Assembly (NCBI RefSeq): GCF_000218685.1
Contig: NW_006763299.1
Coordinates: 1,752,031 to 1,816,030 of the forward strand
DNA length: 64,000 nt
DNA from: Serpula lacrymans var. lacrymans S7.9
Lineage: Eukaryota; Basidiomycota; Agaricomycetes; Boletales; Serpulaceae
Reading direction: 5' to 3'
A program made the translations under genes and the position numbers. This document shows, in pieces, positions 1 to 10,589 of the stretch. The notes below the pieces were generated by a model. That model did no database searches. It was not told where the DNA came from and worked only from the letters and a program-made list of their open reading frames with translations. Each line of letters starts with the position of its first letter. Position 1 is the stretch's first letter.

Positions 1-535
1 TGACCAGGTGGTCCAGTATAACCAGTCCATTGGTAAGGCCATGGAACCATCGGATTTGGAATAGGTGGTGGACCGGTGGCTCCAGTCTCTTTTTTTCAGC
101 AGAACATTCATTTACAGTGCAATTATTTTTGATTTTTGAATCATTTTTATGGACACATATTTTTTTAGAATGCCTGACTGACAATAAAGGAACTGTGTTG
201 ATACTGATATTGTTTTTCTATATCCTCTTTTTACTGCATCTTCCCATGACTTGACTATGATTTTCTTGCTTTTTTTCTGTTTTTGGACTGTATTTTATGG
301 CTGTACAAACCTGTGATGTTACTTACACAGCATTTATTGTTCTATCTCTTTTTTTTTCCTTATTTTGACAATCTTATCCTGTACTACCTACACAGGATTT
401 GTCGGCATACATTCCTTCCTTCATGTTCTTTCTCATTCTTTTTGCACAGCTATACTGTGCATAGCCTACTTTTCTTTTACTATATAAACCCCTGTATTTT
501 ACCTTGTAAAAAGAACAAGAACTCCAATCCAGACT
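1..535 (+). repeat. LTR-like repeat, left inverted arm
   Basis: This segment reappears as reverse complement at 4935-5470 with only scattered differences, for example the start TGACCAGGTGGTCC here versus TGATCAGGTGGTCC there. It is T-rich and contains a TATA-box-like TATATAAA at 481-488, followed by the start of a transcript-like leader. That arrangement is typical of a U3/R boundary in an LTR. Similarity stops abruptly at 535, where the other arm runs on with different sequence. The left limit may lie outside the window. It could be a solo or truncated LTR of a Ty3-type element, or one terminal inverted repeat of a larger element; no matching reverse transcriptase is seen between the arms. 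Confidence 0.75.
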
Positions 536-1222
536 GGCGGAGGCAAGCAACAGGCCCGGTCAGAGGAAAGAGAAAGCAAAGTTTTGTATTCTAAATCCAA
601 TCAACAGTGCTTCCACACCAGCTGCTGAGCTAAGGTACTCCCCTTGACACTGGGGGCCATGTATATTTGTTTGGTTCTTTCTAGTACCTCGGAACAAAGA
701 GCTCGCAACAAACTCGGGGTACATGCTCAAGTTTCTGCCAGCTAGCAAATGCTCAGCACCGGTCTGGCTCCCAAGTCTTACTGTTTGAAAGATGTTCACT
801 TAACCCTGTGGTCTGAGTTTGCACAAAGTGTGAGAGAGTAAGAAGAGCAAGTCCTAATGTTATAACCTAGAGTTTGTATACTCTGGCACACAACTCAGAC
901 AAAGCTATAAAGAAGTGAGGGGAGTGGTTACCCTTTGGATAGGACTGAGTTTGTTGTGGGTAAACAACAGGAGGACTCGCTGAGGAGTCTCCTTGATCTA
1001 TTAGGGTATATATACTACTACATGTTTGTTTGTACATGTGTACTATACAGTTAATAAAGGCAGTGGCTGATGATGTCATGGGGCACAGTTTATGTGGCCA
1101 GCTCCACTGTGTGAGATACTTGTAGCTAAAAAATAAAGAAAGGCAGTGCAGCGTGAGAAGGTGGAGTTTGAACAAAATGAAGAGTGCCGCATAGCACAGT
1201 GTGTGAAAACTACAGAAGAAAG
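536..1222. other. Non-coding repeat-like sequence
   Basis: No convincing gene. Short open frames exist on the minus strand but match nothing I recognise. A TATATATACCC tract read on the minus strand near 1005-1015 suggests a second LTR-like promoter, but I could not find its partner copy. It lies where the catalytic part of the neighbouring recombinase relic should be, so that part has been replaced or eroded. Confidence 0.4.
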
Positions 1223-2260
1223 TTAAAGAGGAGAATCAAATTTAAAGGTCTGAAAGTTGTGTATCGTAACAGCCGCTTTTATCTGCAGGAGGAGGAACAC
1301 TATAGATTTGTGTCCCTTTCTATTGACGTCAATGTGTACATTGGCCAAGCTTGGGTGTCGAGATTTATCAAAGGAAATTATGGTATGGAGACATGCAAAT
1401 ACTGCTGCTCCCAGTGGGTTGGATAGGTCTAAATGATCTTTAACAAGTTAAATCATGTCAGTAGTAAAGGGTATTTGTTGTGGCTGTTTAGCTTGTGGAG
1501 GGGTTAAAATGTTGGCTGCCATCATGAGTGTGGTGAGTCTGTTCTTGTCAATCAACCATGTGAGATCATTGAGTAGATGCCATGCTTGTACCCCATGGAA
1601 ATAGTTGTTTATGGTTTTGTGGGAGTAAGTCCCTGCCATGCTGGAAATCAAGGTCTCAATGAGATGAATACTGGCTGGTGCTCTGTCTGGTTCCAATATG
1701 CCTCACAAATCACAGAACGTATGATAGACTAATAGTCCGGACCCATAGACTTCTTGGATTGAAGTTGACCATGCATTGACCATTACGTGGCAAGTCTGTT
1801 CTCTGTCACTGGGCTGTATGAGGGACTCAGTCGATTTGAGATGTTATGGAATGTGTGGTTTCCATAAAAAGATAGAGGACAAAGGGTTGTGATATTTTCT
1901 GGCTGCTGGGTTCAGATATGGGTGGGATTATGAATTGAGTTGGGGGTGGAGATGAGAGTAGGGAGTTGTCGTGTTCATAGATGAGGGATGGTTATATGTT
2001 TTGATTCAATGGTTGGAGTAAGGGGATGGGAATGAGATTTGGAAGTCTTCAAGGGTTTGACGGATGGTGGGAGAAATAGAACCTCTTCCCATGAACACTG
2101 GATATTCGATGAGGAGGCAATCAGCATCATTTGGGATGAAAACGGAGGGAAGAAGGTCTTTGATTGCCATGAAAACCCCTCTGGATGGTGGGCCGGCTGG
2201 ATTGAGCTTTATGTGAACATACTGAGTGAAGATGCAGCAGTTTATTGCCATTGTGAGTGA
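1223..2260 (-). pseudogene. Tyrosine recombinase (YR) of a Crypton/DIRS-like element, broken
   Basis: Read on the minus strand, a single frame from about 1830 to 1223 carries the core-binding domain of agaric-type tyrosine recombinases. Key blocks are VYGSGLLVYHTFCD, AGTYSHKTINNYFHGV, QAWHLLNDLTWLIDKNR and DLSNPLGAAVFACL. Two in-frame stops interrupt it (TGA just before GILEPDR and TAA just after PFTTDMI), and a third at 1223 ends it. The catalytic half with the conserved Arg, H-x-x-R and Tyr is absent. An open stretch at 2006-2251 may be the eroded N-terminal part. Known family members cut and rejoin DNA to integrate the element; this copy cannot. The assignment rests on remembered family motifs. 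Confidence 0.7.
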
Positions 2261-3100
2261 TACGATTGATCTGAAGACTTTGTTGACTTGTGCATTTTGG
2301 CTGTGTCTTTTTTAACCAGGCGTTAATGACTCCTTGATTGTCTCTGTATATACATAAGTGGGTGCTTTCTTGGATGAGAGGTAGGATGGTCTTGACAGCC
2401 AGTTAAAACACCATGGCTTCTGCCCAACAGAGACAGTGATGTCTCTGCTATGGGTTTTCCAGGTGGGATCAAGTCTCCATGCTCACCATTGCTTTCCAAT
2501 GGTGAGTTTGATGCCGACTGATAAGCTTACATCAAAGGATACATTAAGGTTGAGGATAGGTTTTGGTTGAGGTATGATTTGGGATGGGTTGGGTTGAGAG
2601 AGATGGTTTTTCCACCAGAGTACAACTAAGTAAGTGCCCTTTGGTGCATGTCTTGCTTTGAAAGGCTATTCATAAAAAATGGCTGTAAATTCCTCAAGGT
2701 TGGTCAGACAGGTGTTTCATTCAGTAACCACAAGGGCTGTATGTTGCAATTTTCCTAATACACCACAGGAATAAAACAGTAATAACCAGACTAGCTTGCT
2801 TCTAATATGTAACTAAAAAGTTGACTCTCAGTTTCCATTTAGCCAAGCTGTTATTGTTTTAGTGTTTAAACAACTATATTTATGATAGCTTTACTATATA
2901 ATTGTTGATTATTTGTGTAAAAGATGTACTAGTTTAGTGGTAGTTTAATGTTATTATTTTGAGCTTTGGCTTTAAGTGAGTGACATTTGTTAGCTTGCTA
3001 ATACCTAAAACCCTAGCCACAAACCAGTCTTTGTTATGTTGGTGGGTTAATTGCTAGTATTTTGAATTTCAACTTTGTGTCTGTGACATCTGTTAGCTTG
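2261..3100. other. Eroded transposon interior, nothing assignable
   Basis: AT-rich sequence between the recombinase relic and the zinc-knuckle frame. Only short frames occur and none is recognisable. It probably belongs to the same decayed element, because recognisable pieces on both sides lie on the same strand. Confidence 0.35.
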
Positions 3101-3532
3101 CTAATACTGGCATCCTGAGCATTTGTGATGTTGTGGGTGGTTATTGTTGCAACATCCTCTGTGTCTCTGCCAGTCAATGTATATGGGTTTACCACCAGGA
3201 TTGATGATTCTGCCTCTTTCTGATTTTGTACATCTGATGGGGGAGCCATCCCACATGCAGTCTGCGTTGCATTTGGGAAAATCATGGGGGTATGAGCCAA
3301 GGCATAATGCACACACTGGATTGGTGGGCATTTTTGTGACACAAAAGGAATGATTGTCACGGTGTTTATGATGTTGATGGTTGCGATGATGATAACAGTT
3401 ATCGTGGGATGTGTTGCGGGATCTTGACTGAGGGCAGCTGTATGGTTTTTTCTGCCTTCTGTATGGAGATGCATTGTGATGTATGCGGTAGGTAGTTTGT
3501 TCGGCTTTTGGGCCTGCATGAGTGTCACTCAT
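3101..3532 (-). pseudogene. Zinc-knuckle gag-like protein fragment
   Basis: The frame encodes 143 residues, His/Arg-rich at the start and then cysteine-rich: CALCLGSYPHDFPKC (C-x2-C-x5-H-x4-C), followed by a WDGSPIRC block, a DWQR block and a final HKCSGC. This succession is the nucleic-acid-binding zinc-knuckle region seen in gag-like proteins of agaric mobile elements that also carry tyrosine recombinases; this is family knowledge from memory. The frame stops at the last knuckle and has no intact N-terminal partner. It lies upstream of the recombinase relic on the same strand, which fits one dismembered element. Confidence 0.6.
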
Positions 3533-3851
3533 CTGACGGTTATGATATCATGTATATATATGATGCATGTGCAAGTGTTGTTGTTACAATATATGATTTT
3601 TATTCAATTATAATTATGTGAATGCATTTGCATTTGCATGTGCATGTTGTTGTTACAATTTCATCTACACCCTTTATTTCTTTTCTTTTCTTTTATCTTA
3701 TCTTGCATTGCCACACAGACATTCTATCTTTGGACCTCTTATCCCATTTGACACTATTGTCTTATCAGCTATCTTTAGCTATTCTCCAAGGATTCTCCTA
3801 TCTGCACTTCTCTTGACAAATTATGACATTTATTTATAGTATGAGAAAACA

Positions 3852-3924
3852 TGCATTGGCCAGGGCTTGAACCTGGGACTCCAGCTTTCATGGTCTGGTG
3901 CTTTACCAACTAAGCTACCAAGGC
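3852..3924 (-). pseudogene. tRNA-like sequence (decayed tRNA or tRNA-derived SINE)
   Basis: On the minus strand the 73 bases begin GCCTTGG, carry an A-box-like TAGCTTAGTTGG and a B-box-like GGTTCAAGCC, and end CCAATGC plus a discriminator A, followed shortly by a TTTT run. The acceptor stem has one mismatch and the T arm pairs well. The anticodon arm has only four good pairs and an 8-10 base loop with C where U33 should be, so no proper anticodon can be assigned. It may be a pseudogene or the head of a tRNA-derived SINE. Confidence 0.45.
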
Positions 3925-4934
3925 GTACTTGGAAAGCATACTGATTGGTTACATGCCCAGAAGGTCCAGAATCACTGTATACGGGTGCGGATCCCATTGT
4001 GTTGTGATATCTCTTAGATCATACAACCACCCTTTGATCTATCTTTAGCCATTTCTCCTAGGATTCTCCTTATAGCTCATCATATGACTATAAGCCCTTA
4101 TTGCCATTGGTACCTATTTATATCTTACCTCATGGACACCTCATGACCAACACCCGTCATCACTATTGGTCTATTGTGTTACCTCTTTCATACTTACCCG
4201 TTTCCTCTCAACTTATCTACAAGCCTCCCCTGAAGTAGACTAACAGTATATATACCGCATGTATGTAGCATAGTTCTGCATCATGAATCTACCTCATGAT
4301 ACCCAGTAATGCCTTACATGAGCTAGCTCCCATATTACCTTTAGAATCCCTGGCAGCTAGTGGAAGACCAACTTCTCTTCCTAAGAATGGTGCCATACAC
4401 ACTTATCATCAGCAGGAAAGCACCAAAGAACCCGATGTCGATGATGAGAACTGCTGTTAGAAAACCACACACAAAAACAAACTAACACACAATCCTCCCA
4501 GATTCCACGGAACTTGTTTATGGGCTTTGCCTCCTAGAATAGTGGGTGCTCTGGTTGTTCGTGGGGTGGTATGTATAAAGATCCTTCAAAGTAAAAACCC
4601 AGAGGTGTATGAGTGTGGGTTTTGAGGAGGAGGGATGGTTGAATTTATAGAAAGATAGGGAGTTTGTGGCGAGTATAGACAAGCACTACCTTGCTAATTG
4701 TAGCACAAGGTAGGTTTGAGAACAACAATATGACGAGGTGACGAGGTTTCCAGTGATAGCAGGCTCCTGATGCACAAACTGTAGTGTCCAAAAGGACTCT
4801 AATCGAAAGGGATAACAATGACTTCAAAAGTGGGAAGTGACGATGACAGCAATTAACAGTGGTAGCAGTGGGAAGTGTTGTGACCACACTGGATCACAAG
4901 TAGCAGAGAATAGTGAACTTGAGATTAGAGAAGA
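3925..4934. other. Non-coding repeat-rich stretch
   Basis: No recognisable gene. A TATATATACC motif lies near 4249-4258. The end next to the right-hand LTR-like arm (about 4870-4934) continues the leader of that arm where the left arm has been truncated. Confidence 0.35.
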
Positions 4935-5470
4935 AGTCTGGATTGGAGTTCTTGTTCTTTTTACAAGGTAAAATACAGGGGTTTATATAGTAAAAGAAAA
5001 GTAGGCTATGCACAGTATAGCTGTGCAAAAAGAATGAGAAAGAACATGAAGGAAGGAATGTATGCTGACAAATCCTGTGTAGGTAGTACAGGATAAGATT
5101 GTCAAAATAAGGAAAAAAAAAGAGATAGAACAATAAATGCTGTGTAAGTAACATCACAGGTTTGTACAGCCATAAAATACAGTCCAAAAACAGAAAAAAA
5201 GCAAGAAAATCATAGTCAAGTCATGGGAAGATGCAGTAAAAAAAGGGCAAGGCAAAACACTATCAGTATCAACACAGTTCCTTTATTGTCAGTCAGGCAT
5301 TCTAAAAAAATATGTGTCCATAAAAATGATTCAAAAATCAAAAATAATCGCACTGTAAATGAATGTTCTGCTGAAGAAAAAGAAACTGGAGCCACCGGTC
5401 CACCACCTAGTCCAAATCCAACAGTTCCATGACCTTACCAATGGACTGGTTGTGTTGGACCACCTGATCA
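4935..5470 (-). repeat. LTR-like repeat, right inverted arm
   Basis: Reverse complement of 1-535 at nearly full length, with the TATA-like motif at 4981-4988 (read TATATAAA on the minus strand). Arm lengths of 536 and 535 bases indicate that both copies descend from one unit with few indels. Beyond 4935 this copy continues with about 60 further leader-like bases that the left arm lacks. Confidence 0.75.
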
Positions 5471-6144
5471 AACGAGGGAGGGAGAGGAGTAGTTCCAATT
5501 TGGAACAAGTGAGTCCCAGGCAGCGTGTGGTAGGTGTAGCTGTAGCGAAGATGATGGACAAAAGATAAGTGTACCCAAGTGAATGGGACAGCGATGAACA
5601 TGGGCGATGCAAGGGGATGAACCTTCTCCAGCTCAAAAACTACCCACCCACACTCCAACCAGGCAAGACGAGCGACCGATGTTTTGATAGTATATGATGG
5701 CAGATCGATGTCATGAAGATGGACCTGTTGCCCTATTTGGACCGGCCGCCGGGGCTTTGCTGATATCAGCAGTGGCACGTGGTAGTCAACGGATCGGCGA
5801 CGGAAGCGGATAGGAAGTGGTGACATCAGAAATGGTGGGGGTGCAAATAAGATGAGGAGGAGGAGGGTGGAGGTGACGGAAAAGTGGATTAGAATGGGGA
5901 TCCAGAAACGACCATCAGGTGAGAATAAAAAAGAGAGGAAGGGGCCCATGGTGGGGCTAGGCAAAGGAAGGGGAGTAAGGGAAACAACAAAAGCAAGGGC
6001 GCAATGCAATGTGTAGCCAGTGGCGACGCGAAAATTTGCCGAAATGCCGAAACGCGGAAAGTACCGGATGGAAAAGCAAAGGTGAGCGTGACTGGATTGC
6101 CTAATAGAGGTGGTGCTGATCAGCCACAAGTTCGGAAAAGGCAA
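5407..6144 (-). other. Unidentified open frame overlapping the LTR-like arm
   Basis: A 245-codon open frame ends inside the right LTR-like arm, so its last residues are encoded by repeat sequence. It has a hydrophobic stretch near residues 85-105 and Pro-rich parts. I recognise no domain. Because it runs into a repeat, it is more likely chance openness or the tail of a transposon frame than a host gene. Confidence 0.2.
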
Positions 6145-6461
6145 TATTAATTACTATTCCACGTGGCACTGTGCCTGTGTGGCGCAAAGGCAAGTCTTTT
6201 TGAATATTCGCTTCGTTATTGACAGCTGTCCATGCTACCAATCAGCTTTGGTGCATGACACCGATGCAGGCACGGGTCACACGGAGGTTTGTAACAGTTG
6301 TGTGATCAATTGTATTTGCGTGAATGAGTATATGTGCATGGGTGTGTGTTAGTTGGTTATTGTGATTGATGATTGTGGGTTGAATGTATGATGGAAAGTA
6401 GAGAGTATTGATTAGAACACAATGTAGGATGTATGTTATAATGAGAAAAGAAGAGATATGC

Positions 6462-7230
6462 CTATTTGATTTCCCTGGTGTAGGTGCTCATCAAGAGCTG
6501 TCTCTCAATGGATCCCAGTAGATTCCCGTTGATGTTGGCTATATTAAAGACTGACTCTGAATTGAGTTTCAGTTGGTTGTGCCGTTCTCTTCTGACTTGA
6601 GCTTGATATGCTAACAATGCTTCTTCTCCGTGCAGGGTGCAGCGCAGAGGGTGGTTCTCAATGTGGCTGAAGAACCAGATAAGAGAATCAAGGTGTCTGC
6701 ATGGCCATGCCAATTTCTCAGCATGGTTGAGGGTTGAGGAATGCAGTGCGAGCTACTGAAAGTTGCGCCATGGTCAGGTTTTCATCTTGGATGACGTTCC
6801 GAGAGGCTCAAGTGGAAGATATGGGTCTGAGTGCGACTAAGTCACCCATTTTGGTAAAGCTGAAAGAGTTGGCATTTGATTGCATTGTTGTGGCAGCTTC
6901 AGTGCAGCCTGCAGGTGTGAAATACCAGAGTTCGATGTATTCTATGTCTTCTAGCTTTTGCAACGCGTAAGAAGATGGTTGGTCAAGGATGAAGGATAGA
7001 ACCAAGCTGTTGTTGTCAAAGTCTTTGACCTTGGTTTTTAGTTTGTTGCTCTCCTGGTCAGGATTATTTGCTGGTTGAGGGTCAGGAAAAGCATCGCAAG
7101 GGTTGACAGGAATTTGTGCGGGATTGGCTGGATGAATGTTGTTGCAAGTTCTCCGTGTAGCAGTAAGGTTTTTGATGGCTTCTTCATTAGTTAGGCCAAG
7201 GATACGAATGAGACCATTTCTGATCTCCTC
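6462..7230 (-). pseudogene. Gag-like N-terminal fragment of a mobile element
   Basis: Minus-strand blocks include LQKLEDIEYIELWYFTPAGC, MAQLSVARTAFLN, FFSHIENHPLRCT, ALLAYQAQVRRERHN and FNIANINGNLL. The order and spacing resemble the N-terminal, non-zinc part of the gag-like protein of agaric YR elements (recalled, not searched). It has an in-frame stop at 6808 and a frameshift near 6720. It precedes the knuckle and recombinase fragments on the same strand, with the right LTR-like arm in between. Confidence 0.55.
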
Positions 7231-7543
7231 GTGTTCTTGTGATGTGGGTTTTGTTGAGGCTCGGGTTCAGGCATACAGTATATGGTAAATTATTATTGGT
7301 AGATGTGCGTAGTGGGATTTGTTAAGGATTGTTCTAACCAGAGTATGCGAGAAATATCAAAATAAAAGAAAGAAAGATAATTCTTGAATATTTTGTCTAT
7401 TTTGTGGCCAGCATAAGTGTTGCACTAAAGAAAGAGAGGTCGTGTGACTCTCACGTCGGACCAAAGACAATATTCTGATGGCCCCTTCCGTGCCGTTTGG
7501 TTCCGTAGAATTCCAATTGATGTTGGATAGGTGGTTCGTGTGA

Positions 7544-7555
7544 CACGTGCACGTG
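7544..7555. promoter_or_regulatory. Tandem CACGTG E-boxes upstream of RNase H2C
   Basis: Two perfect CACGTG hexamers sit back to back, 66 bases before the start codon at 7621. CACGTG is the core site of fungal bHLH factors of the Cbf1 type. The function here is inferred from position only. Confidence 0.4.
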
Positions 7556-7620
7556 ATTGTGAGCTGTGACGAATACGTGCGAACTTGGCCCAACTTCAAG
7601 TTGTTTCAAGCGTTTCATCC

Positions 7621-8533
7621 ATGGAAATCGCGTCCGTTCAAGAAAAACTACCAGAATGCTCGCCAAATCTCATGCCATTCCACCTTTCGTATTCAGGTCT
7701 TGCTCCTATATCCACGTATTTCCGCGTCAAACCTCCGCCGTCCAAGTCTTTAATGGCGACTAGCACCAGCCTTACTGCAGAGACATCTCAAATGAGCATT
7801 TCATCATCTACTACAGTTGTAGAAAGTCAGAGCACTTCTGCTGATAACGCCTTGATACAAACCCAAAGCAGCGTAGGAACGCTTTTCGCACAAAATGACC
7901 ACGTTATGCTTGAGCAGGGCTCCCTGTCAGTTGTTCAAGGCACTTCTGGTACCGAATCCACCCTGCCGAATACGCATTCGGGGGAACAGGGAGGGAGCAA
8001 GGAAGATTTGGGCCGTTTTGTGGCTAGCTTTAGGGGAAGACTGATGCAAGGGGTGAATGTAGACCTTCCCGAAGGATACGGCGGCCTTGTTCTACGCTCT
8101 CCCAATGCTGCTGCTGGGAACACCTCTGCGACAATCATACCCATAAAGACGAGAGGGACTAAACCACGGTCTAAATCGAGACCAGGGATTGGTGCTAGGG
8201 CAACTCGAAGGATCACTCGTAATGCGAAGGATGATATTGAACCTCAGGATGATAACGATATTGATGACAATGCAGACGAAATTAGAGGTGGGAAATACAC
8301 GGATGAGGACAATACCATTACTCGCATCCTAAAGCCAACAGAAATGTTCTCTTCGTTTGTACTGTGGTCTCCAGATAATCCTGTTGACGCAGGAAAAGAC
8401 GAGTATCTGCGATCCTTAACGGAATGGACCAGGTTGGCTGCTGAGGTATGTCTTTTTTATATATATATCTTCTGTTTTCTGACATGCACGCTCGTCGCTC
8501 GCACGTTAACAGATACACCGTTATGATGAATAA
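7621..8533 (+). CDS. RNH203: Ribonuclease H2 subunit C (Rnh203-like)
   Basis: Non-catalytic subunit of the heterotrimeric RNase H2, which removes ribonucleotides and RNA-DNA hybrids from nuclear DNA. Two exons: 7621-8445 and 8513-8533, intron GT-AG. The N-terminal PNLMPFHLSYSGLAPISTYF aligns with the start of human RNASEH2C, then comes FRGRLMQGVNVDLPEGYGGL, and the C-terminal FVLWSPDNPVD...EYLRSLTEWTRLAAE joins IHRYDE across the intron. Between them lies a 120-residue Ser/Thr, basic and acidic insert, longer than in animals. The ATG at 7621 is chosen because it keeps the conserved N-terminal block; the in-frame ATG at 7753 would remove it. About 280 residues. Confidence 0.88.
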
Positions 8534-9153
8534 GGAGAAGTACCGTCGTATCCGTGATGTCAAGACTACCATCTCGACGCCCATGTTGACATTTCAGGCG
8601 CTTCCCGCCATTGCGTATCATTTATAGATGATTCTGACTTTAGGTGTACGTACCACCGGCCCCTTCGCACGATGTATTCCGTGCCCGAGCTCTTTCTCCA
8701 AAGCTTACGAGGATGTAGATACCAGTCTTGCCTCGACTGGAACTGTGAATTTATTGACACGAATATTTTGTATGAACGATGGTCGTTGACACAAGCAGAA
8801 AAACGTAAGTTTGAGAGCGAACCAAAAAATTGCGAATGGAAAGCGGCTGAAACACAGCCACGATCTAAAAATCAGGCAGGGACATCACAAGAGCAACCAG
8901 AACCAGTGTGCAGCGTGGAACCAATTCGAGCGCGGGCTGAGATTCCCTGCAGTCAGCTGAGTCTGAGACATCCCGCCTTTATATTTTCCCTCAACGTTGG
9001 GACCTCTGTATATTCCACTCTTTACTCCCTTCCTTTGCACTTCCCTTCCTTTCCTTCTGGGCTTAATCGGACAGCGTCCAAACGTAAGTGGAGCATCAAT
9101 GATCGTGTTCACTTTTTTAAGAAATTAGTTATTTTAGATATACCAGAAATAAC
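8534..9153. other. Intergenic region
   Basis: 620 bases containing the 3' end of RNase H2C and the promoter of the GPI-protein gene. A 167-codon open frame (8672-9175) has no recognisable content and overlaps the next gene's start. No repeat or RNA gene seen. Confidence 0.5.
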
Positions 9154-10010
9154 ATGTTCGCTACCCTGCTTTTGACCGCTCTGGCCTCTGCTGCTATTCT
9201 CGTTCGCGCAGACCCCTCCCCCAGTACCCCCGCCCCAAATGACGTTTACATAGAGGGTCAACCATGCCAAATCGCTTGGGATGTAGATCCTACCGGTACC
9301 TGGAAAAATATGAGCATCGAATTGATGACTGGCGACAACTTTAACATGGTGTACTTGACTAGTTTGTTGTTTTAGCTTCAACTCTTTAACATCATGCTCA
9401 TCCGATTTTTTCTTTTCAGCCGTGGCTACAGTCGATGGGACCGACCCAACGAAAACCACCTACTCGTACACTTGCCCTCAGGTCAGTCTCGATCAATACA
9501 ATCACAGTTAACCTTTACCTCATGCTTATTTTTTTTTAGGTTACGCCCCACTCTCCAATTTACTTCTACCAGTTCTCGTCTCCTGCTTCTACTAATAATA
9601 CCTGGACTGGCCGCTTCACTATCACCGACAAAGCGAGCGACGTCGTCTCTCCTTCCCAATCTACTCAGCCAGACGGTGAGGCTATTCCCTGGGGGACTGG
9701 CCAATTGGTTAACTATACGGCATCGGTCGCACCTCCTTCCGGTGCGACCAGCGCCGTGTCTGCAACTGGCACGGCTCTGGGCACTCCTTCTGACACCAAC
9801 CCTGTGACCTCCACTCCCGTTGCATCAACCACCTCGAGTGGCACGCCTGCGGTTGTCGTCCTGACCTCTACGATGACGCCGACAAGCTCCTCTGTTGCTC
9901 CCCCCACGTCTTCCAATGCCGCTACCGGCGTGACATCTGCGAGGGTTCTGATTATCCAGACCTGCGCTATACTCGGTGTTTCTGCTCTTGGGTTCAGCCT
10001 ACTGCTCTAG
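9154..10010 (+). CDS. Ser/Thr-rich GPI-anchored-type surface protein, Kre9/Knh1-like
   Basis: Three exons: 9154-9361, 9420-9481 and 9540-10010. Residues 1-19 form a signal peptide ending near VRADP. Residues 25-130 form the compact domain shared with yeast Kre9/Knh1-type proteins (GQPCQIAWDVDPTGTWKNM, then VATVDGTDPTKTTYSY, then PIYFYQFSS), with N-glycosylation sites such as NMS and NNT. A Ser/Thr/Pro-rich stalk of about 90 residues follows, and the protein ends in a hydrophobic tail (LIIQTCAILGVSALGFSLLL) that fits a GPI-attachment signal. The splices are supported because they restore LTTVATVDG and CPQVTPHSP. The likely role is cell-wall or cell-surface structure; the exact function is unknown. 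About 240 residues. Confidence 0.85.
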
Positions 10011-10589
10011 AGATAGGGTACGACAAGCGAGGACACGGCTTTAGAAAGGCGCAATACCCCCCATTCCCAGTTCATCGATTTTCTTATTATCTATTTTCCC
10101 CTCGATTTCCTCAGTTTCATGACACACGATTCTTCGCTGCGCAACCTTGCTCTTTCTTGTATCGCCGAACAGTCTGCATCAACTAACTTGTCTTGACGAG
10201 CGGTTACTTGCATGTGTATGCTATTTTTTCTGCATTTTCTGCTGCTAGCTTTACATCTTTCATACTATCGCGAACCGTCGTCTGGTTGCTTTTTAATGCT
10301 TTGGGTCCTCTTTAATGTTCTCGGTAACTTTCCATGTGCTGCGACGATCGCTTGATGTTTATGGATGCCGATTCGAGCATAGCTATTTTATATATTATTT
10401 AAGTAGCAGTACGTTTTGCTCGTTCACAAAAGGTCAAATATCTTCAACTTCTTCGTGGTTTCAGGTTTTCTGTTGGTGCTTTGGCAGCAATTCGTTTCTT
10501 TTGTGGTTGTAGAAGGTACAAAAATATTTATGCAAATATGAAATGTGCAATGTTAGATCGCGTGCCCAAATACTGGGGGCACGCAAGGC
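10011..10589. other. Intergenic region between convergent genes
   Basis: 579 T-rich bases holding both 3' regions. Nothing else recognised. Confidence 0.5.

Noticed and set aside
560..799. 79-codon minus-strand open frame beside the left LTR-like arm
   Set aside because: No known domain, lies in repeat sequence and lacks any coding context.
536..4934. A reverse transcriptase between the inverted arms
   Set aside because: No frame with RT signature residues was seen on either strand, so a complete DIRS or Ty3 element is not claimed.
8672..9175. 167-codon plus-strand open frame
   Set aside because: Overlaps the start of the GPI-protein gene in another frame and shows no recognisable motif.
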